Source: Clostridiales bacterium (GTDB lineage Bacteria; Bacillota; Clostridia; Christensenellales; Aristaeellaceae). From it: DNA of 64,000 nucleotides. Of this stretch, positions 25,971 to 33,962 are shown one piece after another; position 1 is the stretch's first letter; each line of letters starts with the position of its first letter. The DNA lies in contig JALFVL010000004.1 in assembly GCA_022787165.1 (NCBI GenBank), positions 124,001 through 188,000 on the forward strand, written 5' to 3'. Under the pieces are notes generated by a model. It ran no database searches. It saw only the letters and a list, made by a program, of their open reading frames with translations, and had not been told where the DNA came from. The translations under genes and the position numbers were made by a program.

Positions 25971-27716
25971 ATGCCTATGGACGGCGTCATGCTCGGCTTT
26001 GTCGCCCGGGAGCTGAACGAAAAACTGCGGGACGGACGCATCGACCGTGTCATCCAGCCCGAACGGGACGAAATTCATCTGCTCATCCGCGCGCAGGGCG
26101 AAAACCATCGCCTCGTGCTCAGCGCCGCGCCCAGCGCGCCCCGCGTGCATCTGACCCGGCATGCCAAGACCGGCCCGATGGAGCCTCCGATGCTGTGCAT
26201 GCTGCTGCGCAAGCATCTGGGCGGCGGGCGGATTGCCGATGTACGGCGCATCGCCGGCGACCGGATTCTCGAAATCGATATCACCGCGCTCAGCGAGCTG
26301 GGCGACGTCGTGCTGCGCACGCTCGTCGTGGAAATCATGGGACGCCACTCCAACATCATCCTGCGCGACGAACACGGCCGCATCATCGATGCGGCGCGCC
26401 ACGTCGGTGAGGATATCTCCCGCGTGCGCCTCGTGCAGCCCGGCCTGCCCTACGCCTATCCCCCCTCTCAGGGCAAGCTCGATCCGGAGCTGGCCGATGC
26501 GCCGGCGCTCGAGGCGGCGCTTGCCGCCGCTGGGGGCAAGCTCGCCAAGGCCATCGGCTCGAGCATCGCCGGTTTTTCCCCGCAGGCCGCCCGCGAGGCC
26601 GCCGCGCGCATCGGCCTGGACGGCGACGCGCTCGTCAGCGAGCTCGATCTGAGCGCCGCCGCCCGCGCGCTTCACGCCTATCTGCGCGCGATGCCCGGCC
26701 TTTCCCCCTGCTGCGTGACGCTCTCGGAAGACGGCTCCCCGACGGATGTCTTCCCCTTCCCGCAGCTGCATCTGTCCTGCGCGGCGCACACCGATTATCC
26801 GGAGGGACCCAGCGCGGCGCTTGACGCCTATTTCTATGAGCGCGACCGCCGCGACAGAATGAACCAGCGCGCCAGTTCTTTGGCGCACACGCTCAAAACG
26901 CACATCGAGCGCTGCGAGAAGAAGATCGCCATTCAGAAGGAAGCGCTTGCCGGGGCCGAGAAGATGGAGGAATACCGCCAACGCGGCGAGCTGATTCAGG
27001 CCAATCTTTACCGCCTCAAAAAAGGCGAGCCCGTCGCCCGCGTTGAGGATTATTACAGCGAAGCCTGCGAAACCGTCGACATCCCGATGGATGTCTCGCT
27101 CTCCCCTGCGCAGAACGCCCAGCGCTATTTCAAGCTCTACCAAAAAGCGCGCGGCGCGCGTGCCCTGGCTGCCGAGCAGAAGCAAAAAACCGAGGAGGAG
27201 CTGCTCTACCTGGAGCAGATGCTCGACGACCTGCGCAAATGCACGGACGCACAGGGACTTTCCGAGCTGCGCGCCATGCTGGAGGCCTCCGGTCACGTGC
27301 GCGCAGCCGTCTCCCGCGTCAAGCCGCGCAGGGAAGCGCCCTCCCAACCGATGAAGTTCCTCTCCAGCGACGGGATCGAGATCGAGGTCGGCAAAAATGC
27401 CCTGCAGAACGAGCGTCTGACAATGGGAGCCAGGGGCGACGAGCTCTGGCTCCATGCGCAGAAGATGCCCGGCTCCCATGTGCTCGTCCACGCGCAGGAG
27501 GTGCCTGAGCGCACGCTTTCCGAGGCCGCGATGCTCGCCGCCTATTATTCAAAGGGCGTCCGCTCCGCGCAGGTGCCCGTCGACGCAACGCTTCGCCGCT
27601 ACATCAAAAAGCCCGGCGGAACGCCCGCGGGCTTTGTCATCTATACCCATCAGCGCACGCTCTATGTCACGCCGGACGAGTCCGCTGTCAAGGCCATCCG
27701 TCTGCTGCGTGAATAA
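25971..27716 (+). CDS. rqcH: Rqc2-type ribosome quality control protein RqcH (NFACT family)
   Basis: 581 residues, full length. N-terminal NFACT-N domain (MPMDGVMLGFVARELNEKL, then PPMLCMLLRKHLGGGRI and the HSNIIL motif), helix-hairpin-helix region, a long coiled coil (about 300-420) and the C-terminal NFACT-R domain (GDELWLHAQKMPGSHVLV ... TPAGFVIYTHQRTLYV). In Bacillus RqcH binds stalled 50S subunits and recruits tRNA-Ala to add alanine tails that mark the peptide for degradation. The start ATG follows GGGAGG. Confidence 0.95.
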   Translation: MPMDGVMLGFVARELNEKLRDGRIDRVIQPERDEIHLLIRAQGENHRLVLSAAPSAPRVHLTRHAKTGPMEPPMLCMLLRKHLGGGRIADVRRIAGDRILEIDITALSELGDVVLRTLVVEIMGRHSNIILRDEHGRIIDAARHVGEDISRVRLVQPGLPYAYPPSQGKLDPELADAPALEAALAAAGGKLAKAIGSSIAGFSPQAAREAAARIGLDGDALVSELDLSAAARALHAYLRAMPGLSPCCVTLSEDGSPTDVFPFPQLHLSCAAHTDYPEGPSAALDAYFYERDRRDRMNQRASSLAHTLKTHIERCEKKIAIQKEALAGAEKMEEYRQRGELIQANLYRLKKGEPVARVEDYYSEACETVDIPMDVSLSPAQNAQRYFKLYQKARGARALAAEQKQKTEEELLYLEQMLDDLRKCTDAQGLSELRAMLEASGHVRAAVSRVKPRREAPSQPMKFLSSDGIEIEVGKNALQNERLTMGARGDELWLHAQKMPGSHVLVHAQEVPERTLSEAAMLAAYYSKGVRSAQVPVDATLRRYIKKPGGTPAGFVIYTHQRTLYVTPDESAVKAIRLLRE

Positions 27717-27727
27717 CGCGGACGCCT

Positions 27728-27754
27728 GCAGGCCGGGCATCCTGCCCGCCCTGC
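27728..27754. other. Stem-loop between convergent genes
   Basis: GCAGGCCGGGC / GCCCGCCCTGC with one mismatch, loop ATCCT. No U-tract on either strand, so a terminator role is uncertain. Confidence 0.4.
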
Positions 27755-27786
27755 AAGCACTTCCGCGAGCGCCATTTCTTTGTTGA

Positions 27787-28377
27787 TTACGCCGACAGCC
27801 GCCTCGTGTACAGTGCGTTTGAAACACAGACGGAGCCAGCATTGACGGCGGCAGACGCTGCCAGCACGGCCAGCCAGACAGCCGTCAGCGCCTCGGTAGG
27901 CATCCCCTGTGTCGACTCGGCCAACACAAAATACGCTGCCATCTGCACGCCGATGGCCAGCAGATAGACCATTCTGCCCTTCTCCGTCCCCAGACGGAAC
28001 ATGATCGGCAGCACGATGCTCACGGCCAGCAGCGCCATCGCGACACTGGCAAGCATCAGCCACGCCGGCACGGCATAGCCCGGAAACAGGGCACTGCGCA
28101 CAAGCGCGACCATCAACGCAAATGCGATGCTCGCATAGCCGATCAGATACTTGTCTGTCACGCAGGCAAGCCCGCTGACCGGCATCGCGCTCAGCAGCCG
28201 CTCAAAGTGGGATCGCTCGTCATAGGCCAGGATGTTGACCGGCAGCATGAGCGAATAGATCATGGCGAACATGAGCTGATAGTCCGAGCCGAAGCCCGCC
28301 AGCAGCACCACAAGCGCGACATAAATCCATATCGTCTTGCGGATCGTCATCAGATCCTTATACAGGATTCCCTTCAA
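27787..28377 (-). CDS. ABC-2 type transporter permease
   Basis: 196 residues with about six hydrophobic helices (IWIYVALVVLLAGF, LMFAMIYSLMLPVNILAYDE, later pairs). The ERSHFERLLSAMPVS segment is characteristic of small ABC-2 permeases that partner GntR-linked ATPases. It overlaps the ATPase gene by 4 bases. The cargo is unknown; related YtrA-type systems in Bacillus respond to cell-wall active compounds. Confidence 0.85.
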   Translation of the reverse strand: MKGILYKDLMTIRKTIWIYVALVVLLAGFGSDYQLMFAMIYSLMLPVNILAYDERSHFERLLSAMPVSGLACVTDKYLIGYASIAFALMVALVRSALFPGYAVPAWLMLASVAMALLAVSIVLPIMFRLGTEKGRMVYLLAIGVQMAAYFVLAESTQGMPTEALTAVWLAVLAASAAVNAGSVCVSNALYTRRLSA

Positions 28378-29258
28378 GACAAAACCTCTCCCTTCTCCAG
28401 CAGCAGCATGACGTCCTCGATGCTCGTCCTGCCCGCCTCCATGTTTCCCGGCAGCAGGCCGCGTCTGGCCAGCACGCGCACGGCGCCGTGCGATCGCAGC
28501 ACGCGAAGCACGCAGGCCGGCTCGAGCTGGCGCAGGTCGTCCTCCCCGATCGTTATCACGGCGTATTCCTCGTCAAGCGCATCCTTCTCAGTGACCAGAA
28601 TGACCCGGCCCGCGTGCAGGAACACCAGATAGTCGCAGATCTTTTCCAAATCGGAGACGATGTGCGAGCTCATGAGGATCGAATGAGACGCGTCGCGCGT
28701 GTATTCGCACAGCAGGTCGAGAATCTCGTCCCGCACGACCGGGTCAAGGCCACCCGTCGCCTCGTCGAGCAGGAGCAGCTCGGCCCCGTGGCTGAGCGCG
28801 CAGGCGATGGCCAGCTTCATCTTCATCCCCCGTGAATAGTGTCTGACCGTCTTGTCCGCCGGGAGCGCGAAGCGGGTGCAAAGCGCTTCAAACGTCCCTT
28901 CCTCCCAGCCGCAGTAAATGCCCCGCATCATCCTGCCGATTTGCGGCGCGGTTAGCTCCTCCGGCAGACAGGCCTCATCCAGCACGACGCCCAGGCGCTG
29001 ACGCAGCTGCGCAAACGAGCGGCTCTGGTCCGCTTGCTGACCCAGCACGCGGATGCTTCCGCTGTCCGCGCGGCATGCCCCCAGCATCATGCGGATCAGC
29101 GTGCTTTTGCCCGCGCCGTTTTCGCCGATCAGCCCCAGCACACAGCCCGTCGGCAGCGAAAAGGAGACGTCGCTGAGCGCAAAATCACCGTAGCGCTTTT
29201 GCACATGCGCGAGCTCTATCGCGTTTTCCCCAACCCATTTTCCGTTTTCCAAGGTCAT
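28374..29258 (-). CDS. ABC transporter ATP-binding protein of a YtrA-type operon
   Basis: 294 residues from ATG 29258, whose ATGA overlaps the GntR stop; the track start lies inside the regulator gene. Walker A GENGAGKST, signature HYSRGMKMKLAIACAL (a variant of LSGGQ with SRGM, usual in this subfamily), Walker B LLLLDEATGGLDP and SSHIVSDLE are present. It pairs with the ABC-2 permease downstream, probably as an exporter. Confidence 0.9.
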   Translation of the reverse strand: MTLENGKWVGENAIELAHVQKRYGDFALSDVSFSLPTGCVLGLIGENGAGKSTLIRMMLGACRADSGSIRVLGQQADQSRSFAQLRQRLGVVLDEACLPEELTAPQIGRMMRGIYCGWEEGTFEALCTRFALPADKTVRHYSRGMKMKLAIACALSHGAELLLLDEATGGLDPVVRDEILDLLCEYTRDASHSILMSSHIVSDLEKICDYLVFLHAGRVILVTEKDALDEEYAVITIGEDDLRQLEPACVLRVLRSHGAVRVLARRGLLPGNMEAGRTSIEDVMLLLEKGEVLS

Positions 29259-29632
29259 TCCTCCTCCAGCCTGAGCGTTTGCAGCATCTCGCAAAGATCC
29301 TCGCCGCTCAGGCCGATCTGTGCGGCCAGCTGCGAAATCTGCTGCAAGTGGTCTTCAATTTTGCGCAGCACATCCTCCCGGAGCCATTCCGCATTGCGCT
29401 CGGCGACAAAGGAGCCCTTTCCGGCCGCCGTCACGATCAGCCCCTCGCGCTCCAGCTCGTCATAGGCCCGCTTGGTCGTGATCACGCTGATGCGCAGATC
29501 CTTGGCCAGCGAGCGGATCGAGGGGAGCATCTCCCCCGACACGAGCTCTCCGCTGACAATCTGCCGCTTGATCTGTGAGACAATCTGCTCATAGATCGGT
29601 TTGCCTGATGTATTGCTGATGATCAGATTCAC
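29255..29632 (-). CDS. GntR-family regulator, YtrA subfamily
   Basis: 125 residues from a GTG at 29632 with GGGAGG upstream; the 906-codon track ORF is an artefact extending back across two plus-strand genes. The N-terminal winged helix (KPIYEQIVSQIKRQIVSGEL ... LPSIRSLAKDLRISVITTKRAYDELEREGLI) is followed by only about 45 residues of helical dimerisation region, which defines the YtrA group. It likely represses its own operon with the ATPase and permease. Confidence 0.92.
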   Translation of the reverse strand: MNLIISNTSGKPIYEQIVSQIKRQIVSGELVSGEMLPSIRSLAKDLRISVITTKRAYDELEREGLIVTAAGKGSFVAERNAEWLREDVLRKIEDHLQQISQLAAQIGLSGEDLCEMLQTLRLEEE

Positions 29633-29742
29633 ACGACGATTCCTCCCTTTCTTTGTCCGTTTTATCTGTTCATGTACAGTATATACAGTTGTTCCTCGCT
29701 TGTCAACATCGATTCTTCTTTTTTCGGAAGATAAAGACAATA

Positions 29743-29771
29743 TTGACATTCTGTCTCCATGCGGATATAAT
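29743..29771 (+). promoter_or_regulatory. Promoter of the T-box-controlled operon
   Basis: TTGACA (29743-29748), 17-base spacer, TATAAT (29766-29771), a full consensus match. Confidence 0.9.
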
Positions 29772-29777
29772 ACAACC

Positions 29778-30006
29778 ATCAAACCGTTGACGCAGGAAAA
29801 AGTCAGATCCGGTTCGTCAAAGCGACGGGAGGGCGGTGAAAGCTCCCGACGGGCTCCTGAGCAATATGGTCTGCGGAGGGCGGCTCCTAATGGGCCGACG
29901 GCTGGACGGACGTTAACCGTCGCGGATATGATGGTATCCGGCTGAGGGGTCTTTGGGCCCGAATCAAGGTGGCACCGCGGAATCGATGGATTTTCGCCCT
30001 TGAGCA
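29778..30006 (+). promoter_or_regulatory. T-box leader RNA
   Basis: The T-box core AAGGTGGCACCGCGG (29966-29980) is a near-consensus tRNA-acceptor-binding bulge. Upstream, CGCAG and CTGCG close a Stem I whose internal loop 3' strand reads GCAATATGGT; possible specifiers there include TAT (Tyr), ATG (Met) and TGG (Trp), which cannot be separated by eye. TCAAGG / CCTTGA (29964-29969 with 29998-30003) can form the competing stem. The usual poly-U after it is missing. It should sense an uncharged tRNA and control the dehydrogenase and TrpXYZ-type importer downstream. Confidence 0.85.
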
Positions 30007-30019
30007 ATGCAACCGAATG

Positions 30020-30034
30020 TTGACATTGTGTCAA
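30020..30034 (+). promoter_or_regulatory. Perfect palindrome between T-box and dehydrogenase gene
   Basis: TTGACA-TTG-TGTCAA, 6-base arms and a 3-base centre, 40 bases before the start codon. It could be a protein operator or an RNA hairpin; the first half also looks like a -35 box but no good -10 follows. Confidence 0.4.
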
Positions 30035-30073
30035 TGGTGTTTTTGTTGTGTCTTGAAAAAGGAGGCTTTCAGA

Positions 30074-30994
30074 ATGGACAGCCGGCGCATCGTGATTCTC
30101 GGCGCGGGCCATGTCGGCAGCCATTGCGCCTACGCGCTTGCCGTGCAGGGCATCTGTGAGGAGATCGTCCTCGTGGATATCGTGCCCGGAAAGGCCGAGG
30201 CGCAGGCGCTCGACATCGCCGACAGCGTGAGCTTTTCGCCCCGGCCCGTCCGCGTGCGCGCCGGGGACTATGCGGACTGCGATGGCGCGGCGCTGATCGT
30301 CGTCGCCATCGGCGAGCCCCGCCTTCCCGGGCAGACGCGGCTCGATCTGCTGAGCCGGTCGGTCGAGCTGGTCAGGACGCTCGTCTCCCAGCTTCGCCCC
30401 TACACGATCCGCTGCCCGGTCGTCGCGATCACCAATCCCGTCGACATCGTTGCGGACTACCTGCGCAAGAGCCTCATGCTCGAGCGATGGCGATGCTTCG
30501 GCACCGGCACGCTGCTGGATACGGCGCGCCTCATCCGCATTCTCGCCCGCCGGGCTGGCGTTGCGCCGCAGAACGTCAGCGCCTTCGCCCTGGGCGAACA
30601 CGGCGATTCCTCGCTGGCCGCGCTCTCCTGCGCCAGCGCCGGCGGCCTCCCGTTTGAGGCGCTCGGCCTTGACCCGAATGCCATTATCGAAGAAACCCGC
30701 CGCGCCGGGATGGACATCATCATCGGCAAAGGCTCCACCGAATTCGGCATCGGGCGCTCGCTCGCTCTGCTTGCCGGATGTATCCTTCGCGACGAACACC
30801 GCATCCTTCCCGTCTCCGTCCAGCTGCTGGGCGAATACGGCCAAAGCGGTGTCGGCTGCGGTGTTCCCTGCCAGATTGGCGCAGAGGGCATCGAGCGCAT
30901 CATCGAGCTTCCGCTCTCCGACAGGGAGCGCGAGCAGCTTGCGCATTCCTGCTCCATCATCAAGCAGCATATTGACATGGCGTCCGCTCTGTGA
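30074..30994 (+). CDS. Lactate/malate dehydrogenase family protein
   Basis: 306 residues from ATG 30074 after AAAGGAGG. NAD-binding GAGHVGSHCAYAL and LVDIVPGKAEAQALD, then the mobile loop GEPRLPGQTRLDLL, NPVDIVADYL, DTARLIRIL and catalytic GEHGDSS. Catalytic Arg109, Asp168, Arg171 and His195 equivalents are present. At the position of lactate dehydrogenase Gln102 the eye alignment gives Arg, the residue that selects oxaloacetate in malate dehydrogenases, so simple L-lactate specificity should not be assumed. It is the first gene after the T-box, in line with a TrpXYZ-type importer. Confidence 0.85.
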   Translation: MDSRRIVILGAGHVGSHCAYALAVQGICEEIVLVDIVPGKAEAQALDIADSVSFSPRPVRVRAGDYADCDGAALIVVAIGEPRLPGQTRLDLLSRSVELVRTLVSQLRPYTIRCPVVAITNPVDIVADYLRKSLMLERWRCFGTGTLLDTARLIRILARRAGVAPQNVSAFALGEHGDSSLAALSCASAGGLPFEALGLDPNAIIEETRRAGMDIIIGKGSTEFGIGRSLALLAGCILRDEHRILPVSVQLLGEYGQSGVGCGVPCQIGAEGIERIIELPLSDREREQLAHSCSIIKQHIDMASAL

Positions 30995-31021
30995 CGCCCA
31001 CAGAATCAGGAGGAAAAGAAA

Positions 31022-31981
31022 ATGAAAAAGCTCATCGCTCTCGTGATCGCCGTTCTCTCCCTGTCCCTCGTTCTCGCAGCCGCCTGCGCGCAGACCGTCG
31101 CCATCGTTCAGCCCATGAGCCATACCTCGCTGGATCAGATTCGGGAGACCATCGTCGCCAGGCTCACCGCCGACGGTTACACGGTCGTGACCGGCAACGC
31201 AAACGGCGATACGACCGCGCTGACGACGCTTCTTTCCAACTACGCCGCCGAGGGCATCGACCTGTTGATCCCGATTGCCACCTCGACCGCTCAGGCCGCC
31301 AAGACCGTCTTCGAGGGCACGAACACGCCGATCGTCTTCGCCGCCGTCTCCGATCCCGGCGCGGCCGGCATGACGGGCGAGGGCTGTGAGAACATCACGG
31401 GCGTCTCCAACAGCATCCCCGCTGCGGAAATCGTAAAGCTCATCTACGGCTTCCAGCCGGACTGCCAGAAGATCGGCTTCCTCTATACCTCCAGCGAGAC
31501 GAACTCCGTCTCCACGATCAACGCCGCCAAGGCCTACTGCGACGGCGAGGGCATCGCCTATGAGGAGGCCTCCATCGCCAACCTCTCCGAGCTGCAAACC
31601 GCCTGCGAAACCCTGATCTCCCGCGGCGTCGACGCCCTGTACACCGGCAACGACAACACCATTGCCTCCGCCATGGCGCTGTACACCGACACTGCCTATG
31701 CCGCAGGTATCCCCGTCTACTGCGGCGCGGATTCGATGGTCGCAGACGGCGGCTTCGCCACCATCGGCGTCAACTATGTCCAGCTGGGCGACCAGGTCGC
31801 CGCGCTGGCCGAGCAGATTCTCTCCGGTACCGCTCCCTCCGAACTCCCGTATGAGACGCTGAGCGAGTATGCGAAGTTCGTCAACCTGCAGGCGGCGGAC
31901 CGCTTTGGCGCCGATTTCCCTGAAAGCGCCTATGAAGGCTACTCCGTGCTCGTCGAGGCCGACGGAACGAGCCACTTCTGA
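31022..31981 (+). CDS. ABC transporter substrate-binding protein, TrpX-type (ABC_sub_bind family)
   Basis: 319 residues. Signal peptide MKKLIALVIAVLSLSLVLAAACA with a possible lipobox-like AAAC, then TVAIVQPMSHTSLDQIRE, the typical start of this family, and PIATSTAQAAKTVF, PIVFAAVSDPGAAG, GVSN and ADSMVADGGFATIGVNY. Members bind amino acids such as tryptophan or tyrosine when T-box controlled, which is the case here; the exact ligand is inferred. It is 27 bases after the dehydrogenase gene. Confidence 0.9.
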   Translation: MKKLIALVIAVLSLSLVLAAACAQTVAIVQPMSHTSLDQIRETIVARLTADGYTVVTGNANGDTTALTTLLSNYAAEGIDLLIPIATSTAQAAKTVFEGTNTPIVFAAVSDPGAAGMTGEGCENITGVSNSIPAAEIVKLIYGFQPDCQKIGFLYTSSETNSVSTINAAKAYCDGEGIAYEEASIANLSELQTACETLISRGVDALYTGNDNTIASAMALYTDTAYAAGIPVYCGADSMVADGGFATIGVNYVQLGDQVAALAEQILSGTAPSELPYETLSEYAKFVNLQAADRFGADFPESAYEGYSVLVEADGTSHF

Positions 31982-32076
31982 TCCTCCTTACCCTTTCAGC
32001 CGCCCGTACGGCTTCCAGCCGCACGGGCGGCCTTTCCGCTCTGCCAAGTCCATCTCCATCGGAGGTTTTGATCACG

Positions 32077-33030
32077 GTGCTCTACCACATGTTCCTCTCC
32101 GCGCTCAGCCAGGGCCTGCTCTATGCGCCGATGGCGCTGGGCGTCTATGTGACCTTCTGCATCCTCAAGACGCCCGATCTGACTGTGGACGGAAGCTTCG
32201 TCTTCGGCATGACCGCCTGCGCCGCAGTCACCATCGCCGGCCATCCCTTCGCCGCGCTGCTCGTCGGCGCGGCCGCCGGCGCACTGGCCGGTCTGCTGAC
32301 CGCGCTGCTGCAAACCCGGCTGCGCATCGAGCCGATCCTCTCCGGCATTCTCGTCTCCACCGGGCTGTACACGGTCAATTTTGCCGTGCTCGGCGGCCAG
32401 TCGAATCTCTATCTGCAGTCTGCCGTCGTGAGCGAATCCGGCGCCGTGAGCAATGTCTCCAGCAAGACCGTCTATCGCCTCTTCGGCGCGCTGCCTGCCT
32501 GCTCGCAGGGCTTTCTCTCCGATGCAAACGCGCAGGTGCTTGTGCTGACGCTGCTCTTCGTCCTCCTGCTTGCCGCCCTCCTCTCCGTCTTCTTCTTCAC
32601 GCGCCCGGGTATGGCCATCCGCGCGACGGGCGACAACGAGGAGATGGTCCGCTCTTCCTCCATCAACGCCGACCGCATGCGCACGGCGGGCGTCATGCTC
32701 GCCAACGCGCTGGTCGCGCTCTCCGGCGCGCTGATCTGCCAGCAGCAGCGCTACGCCGACCTGAACTGCGGCAACGGCATGCTCGTCATGGGCCTCGCCT
32801 CCGTCATCATCGGCCAGGTGTTTTTCGGCCGGCGCGGCATCATTCTCGGGCTCATCGGCGCGGTCAGCGGTTCCCTGCTCTACCGCATCGTGCTGCAGGC
32901 CGCCTACAAGGTGAACATGCCCAGCTACGCCGTCAAGCTGCTCTCCGCGCTGATCGTCGTGGCGGCGCTCGCCATCCCGGCCGCGCGCAAGGCGCTGGCC
33001 CATCGCAGGAAAGGAGGCCACCGCGCATGA
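32077..33030 (+). CDS. ABC transporter permease, TrpY-type
   Basis: 317 residues from a GTG at 32077, 11 bases after GGAGG; the track's TTG is only two bases from that site. About eight to nine hydrophobic helices in the branched-chain-amino-acid permease fold, with LKTPDLTVDGSFVFGM and the loop RATGDNEEMVRSSSINADRM characteristic of this group. It is the membrane partner of the TrpX-type binding protein and overlaps the ATPase gene by 4 bases. Confidence 0.9.
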   Translation: MLYHMFLSALSQGLLYAPMALGVYVTFCILKTPDLTVDGSFVFGMTACAAVTIAGHPFAALLVGAAAGALAGLLTALLQTRLRIEPILSGILVSTGLYTVNFAVLGGQSNLYLQSAVVSESGAVSNVSSKTVYRLFGALPACSQGFLSDANAQVLVLTLLFVLLLAALLSVFFFTRPGMAIRATGDNEEMVRSSSINADRMRTAGVMLANALVALSGALICQQQRYADLNCGNGMLVMGLASVIIGQVFFGRRGIILGLIGAVSGSLLYRIVLQAAYKVNMPSYAVKLLSALIVVAALAIPAARKALAHRRKGGHRA

Positions 33031-33797
33031 GCAGCTCGCTTCAGATTCACGGCCTGACCAAGCGCTTTGAGGCCGGTACCATCAACGAAAAGCTCGCGCT
33101 TGACCATCTCGATCTCTCTGTCCCTGCCGGTCAGTTTGTGACCGTACTGGGCGCCAACGGCTCCGGAAAGACGACGCTCTTCAACCTGATTCTGGGCAAG
33201 ATGCTCCCCGACGAGGGGCAAATCCTGCTGGGCGAGGAGGATATCACCTATCAGAAGGACTACCGCCGCGCGCTCAATATCGGATGCCTGTTCCAGAATC
33301 CGCTGCGCGGCACGGCGCCCAACATGACGCTGGAGGAAAATCTTGCGCTCGCCTATACGCGCAAGGCCTCGCGCTCCTTCTTCGCCGTCAACCGCAGGGA
33401 CAACGCCTTCTTCCGCGACCAGCTTGCGCAGCTGGGCATGGGCCTGGAGGACAGGATGAAGACCCGCATGGGCCTGCTTTCCGGCGGTCAGCGGCAGGCG
33501 GCCTCCCTGCTCATGGCCACCATCGCCAGGCCGAACCTGCTGCTGCTTGATGAGCACACCGCCGCACTCGACCCCGGCGCCGCGGAAAAGGTCATGGCCG
33601 TCACGATGGAGATCACCGCTCGCGAGCGCATCACGACGCTGATGATCACGCACAACATGGAAAACGCGCTTCGCGCCGGCAGCCGCACGATTCTGCTCAG
33701 CGGCGGCCGCATCGCGCTCGACCTCACCGGCAGTAAGCGCGCTCGCATGACCTCCGGCACGCTGGCGGAAATCTTCTACGGCGGGCGCGCCGGATAA
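33027..33797 (+). CDS. ABC transporter ATP-binding protein, TrpZ-type
   Basis: 256 residues from ATG 33027; the 642-codon track ORF starts far upstream in the wrong context. Walker A GANGSGKTT, Q-loop FQNPLRGTAPNMT (a segment typical of this subfamily), signature LLSGGQRQAASLLMAT, Walker B LLLLDEHTAALDP, switch THNMENALR. It powers the importer formed with the two genes before it and ends the operon at a terminator. Confidence 0.93.
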   Translation: MSSSLQIHGLTKRFEAGTINEKLALDHLDLSVPAGQFVTVLGANGSGKTTLFNLILGKMLPDEGQILLGEEDITYQKDYRRALNIGCLFQNPLRGTAPNMTLEENLALAYTRKASRSFFAVNRRDNAFFRDQLAQLGMGLEDRMKTRMGLLSGGQRQAASLLMATIARPNLLLLDEHTAALDPGAAEKVMAVTMEITARERITTLMITHNMENALRAGSRTILLSGGRIALDLTGSKRARMTSGTLAEIFYGGRAG

Positions 33798-33814
33798 ACG
33801 CATTTCCCCGGACG

Positions 33815-33848
33815 GGGCCTCCGGCAGAACCCGGCGGCCCTGTTTTTC
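33815..33848 (+). terminator. Terminator of the T-box operon
   Basis: GGGCCTCCGG / CCGGCGGCCC (33815-33824 with 33831-33840, one mismatch) then TGTTTTT. Confidence 0.85.
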
Positions 33849-33862
33849 TGCCACCTGGTGGC

Positions 33863-33891
33863 TTTCCAGCGGCGGAAGAATATGGTATACT
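33863..33891 (+). promoter_or_regulatory. Promoter of the aspartate dehydrogenase operon
   Basis: TTTCCA (33863-33868), 17-base spacer, TATACT (33886-33891) with an extended -10 TGG in front. Confidence 0.65.
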
Positions 33892-33962
33892 GGATATGAT
33901 CGCGTTTTCTCTTGGGATAAACGGAAAACGAGAAGCAAGAAAGAGAAAAGGAGAAACCCGTC

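Noticed and set aside
29255-31975. 906-codon minus-strand ORF
   Set aside because: Only its last 125 codons (GntR regulator) are real; the rest is antisense to the dehydrogenase and TrpX-type genes and shows shadow composition.
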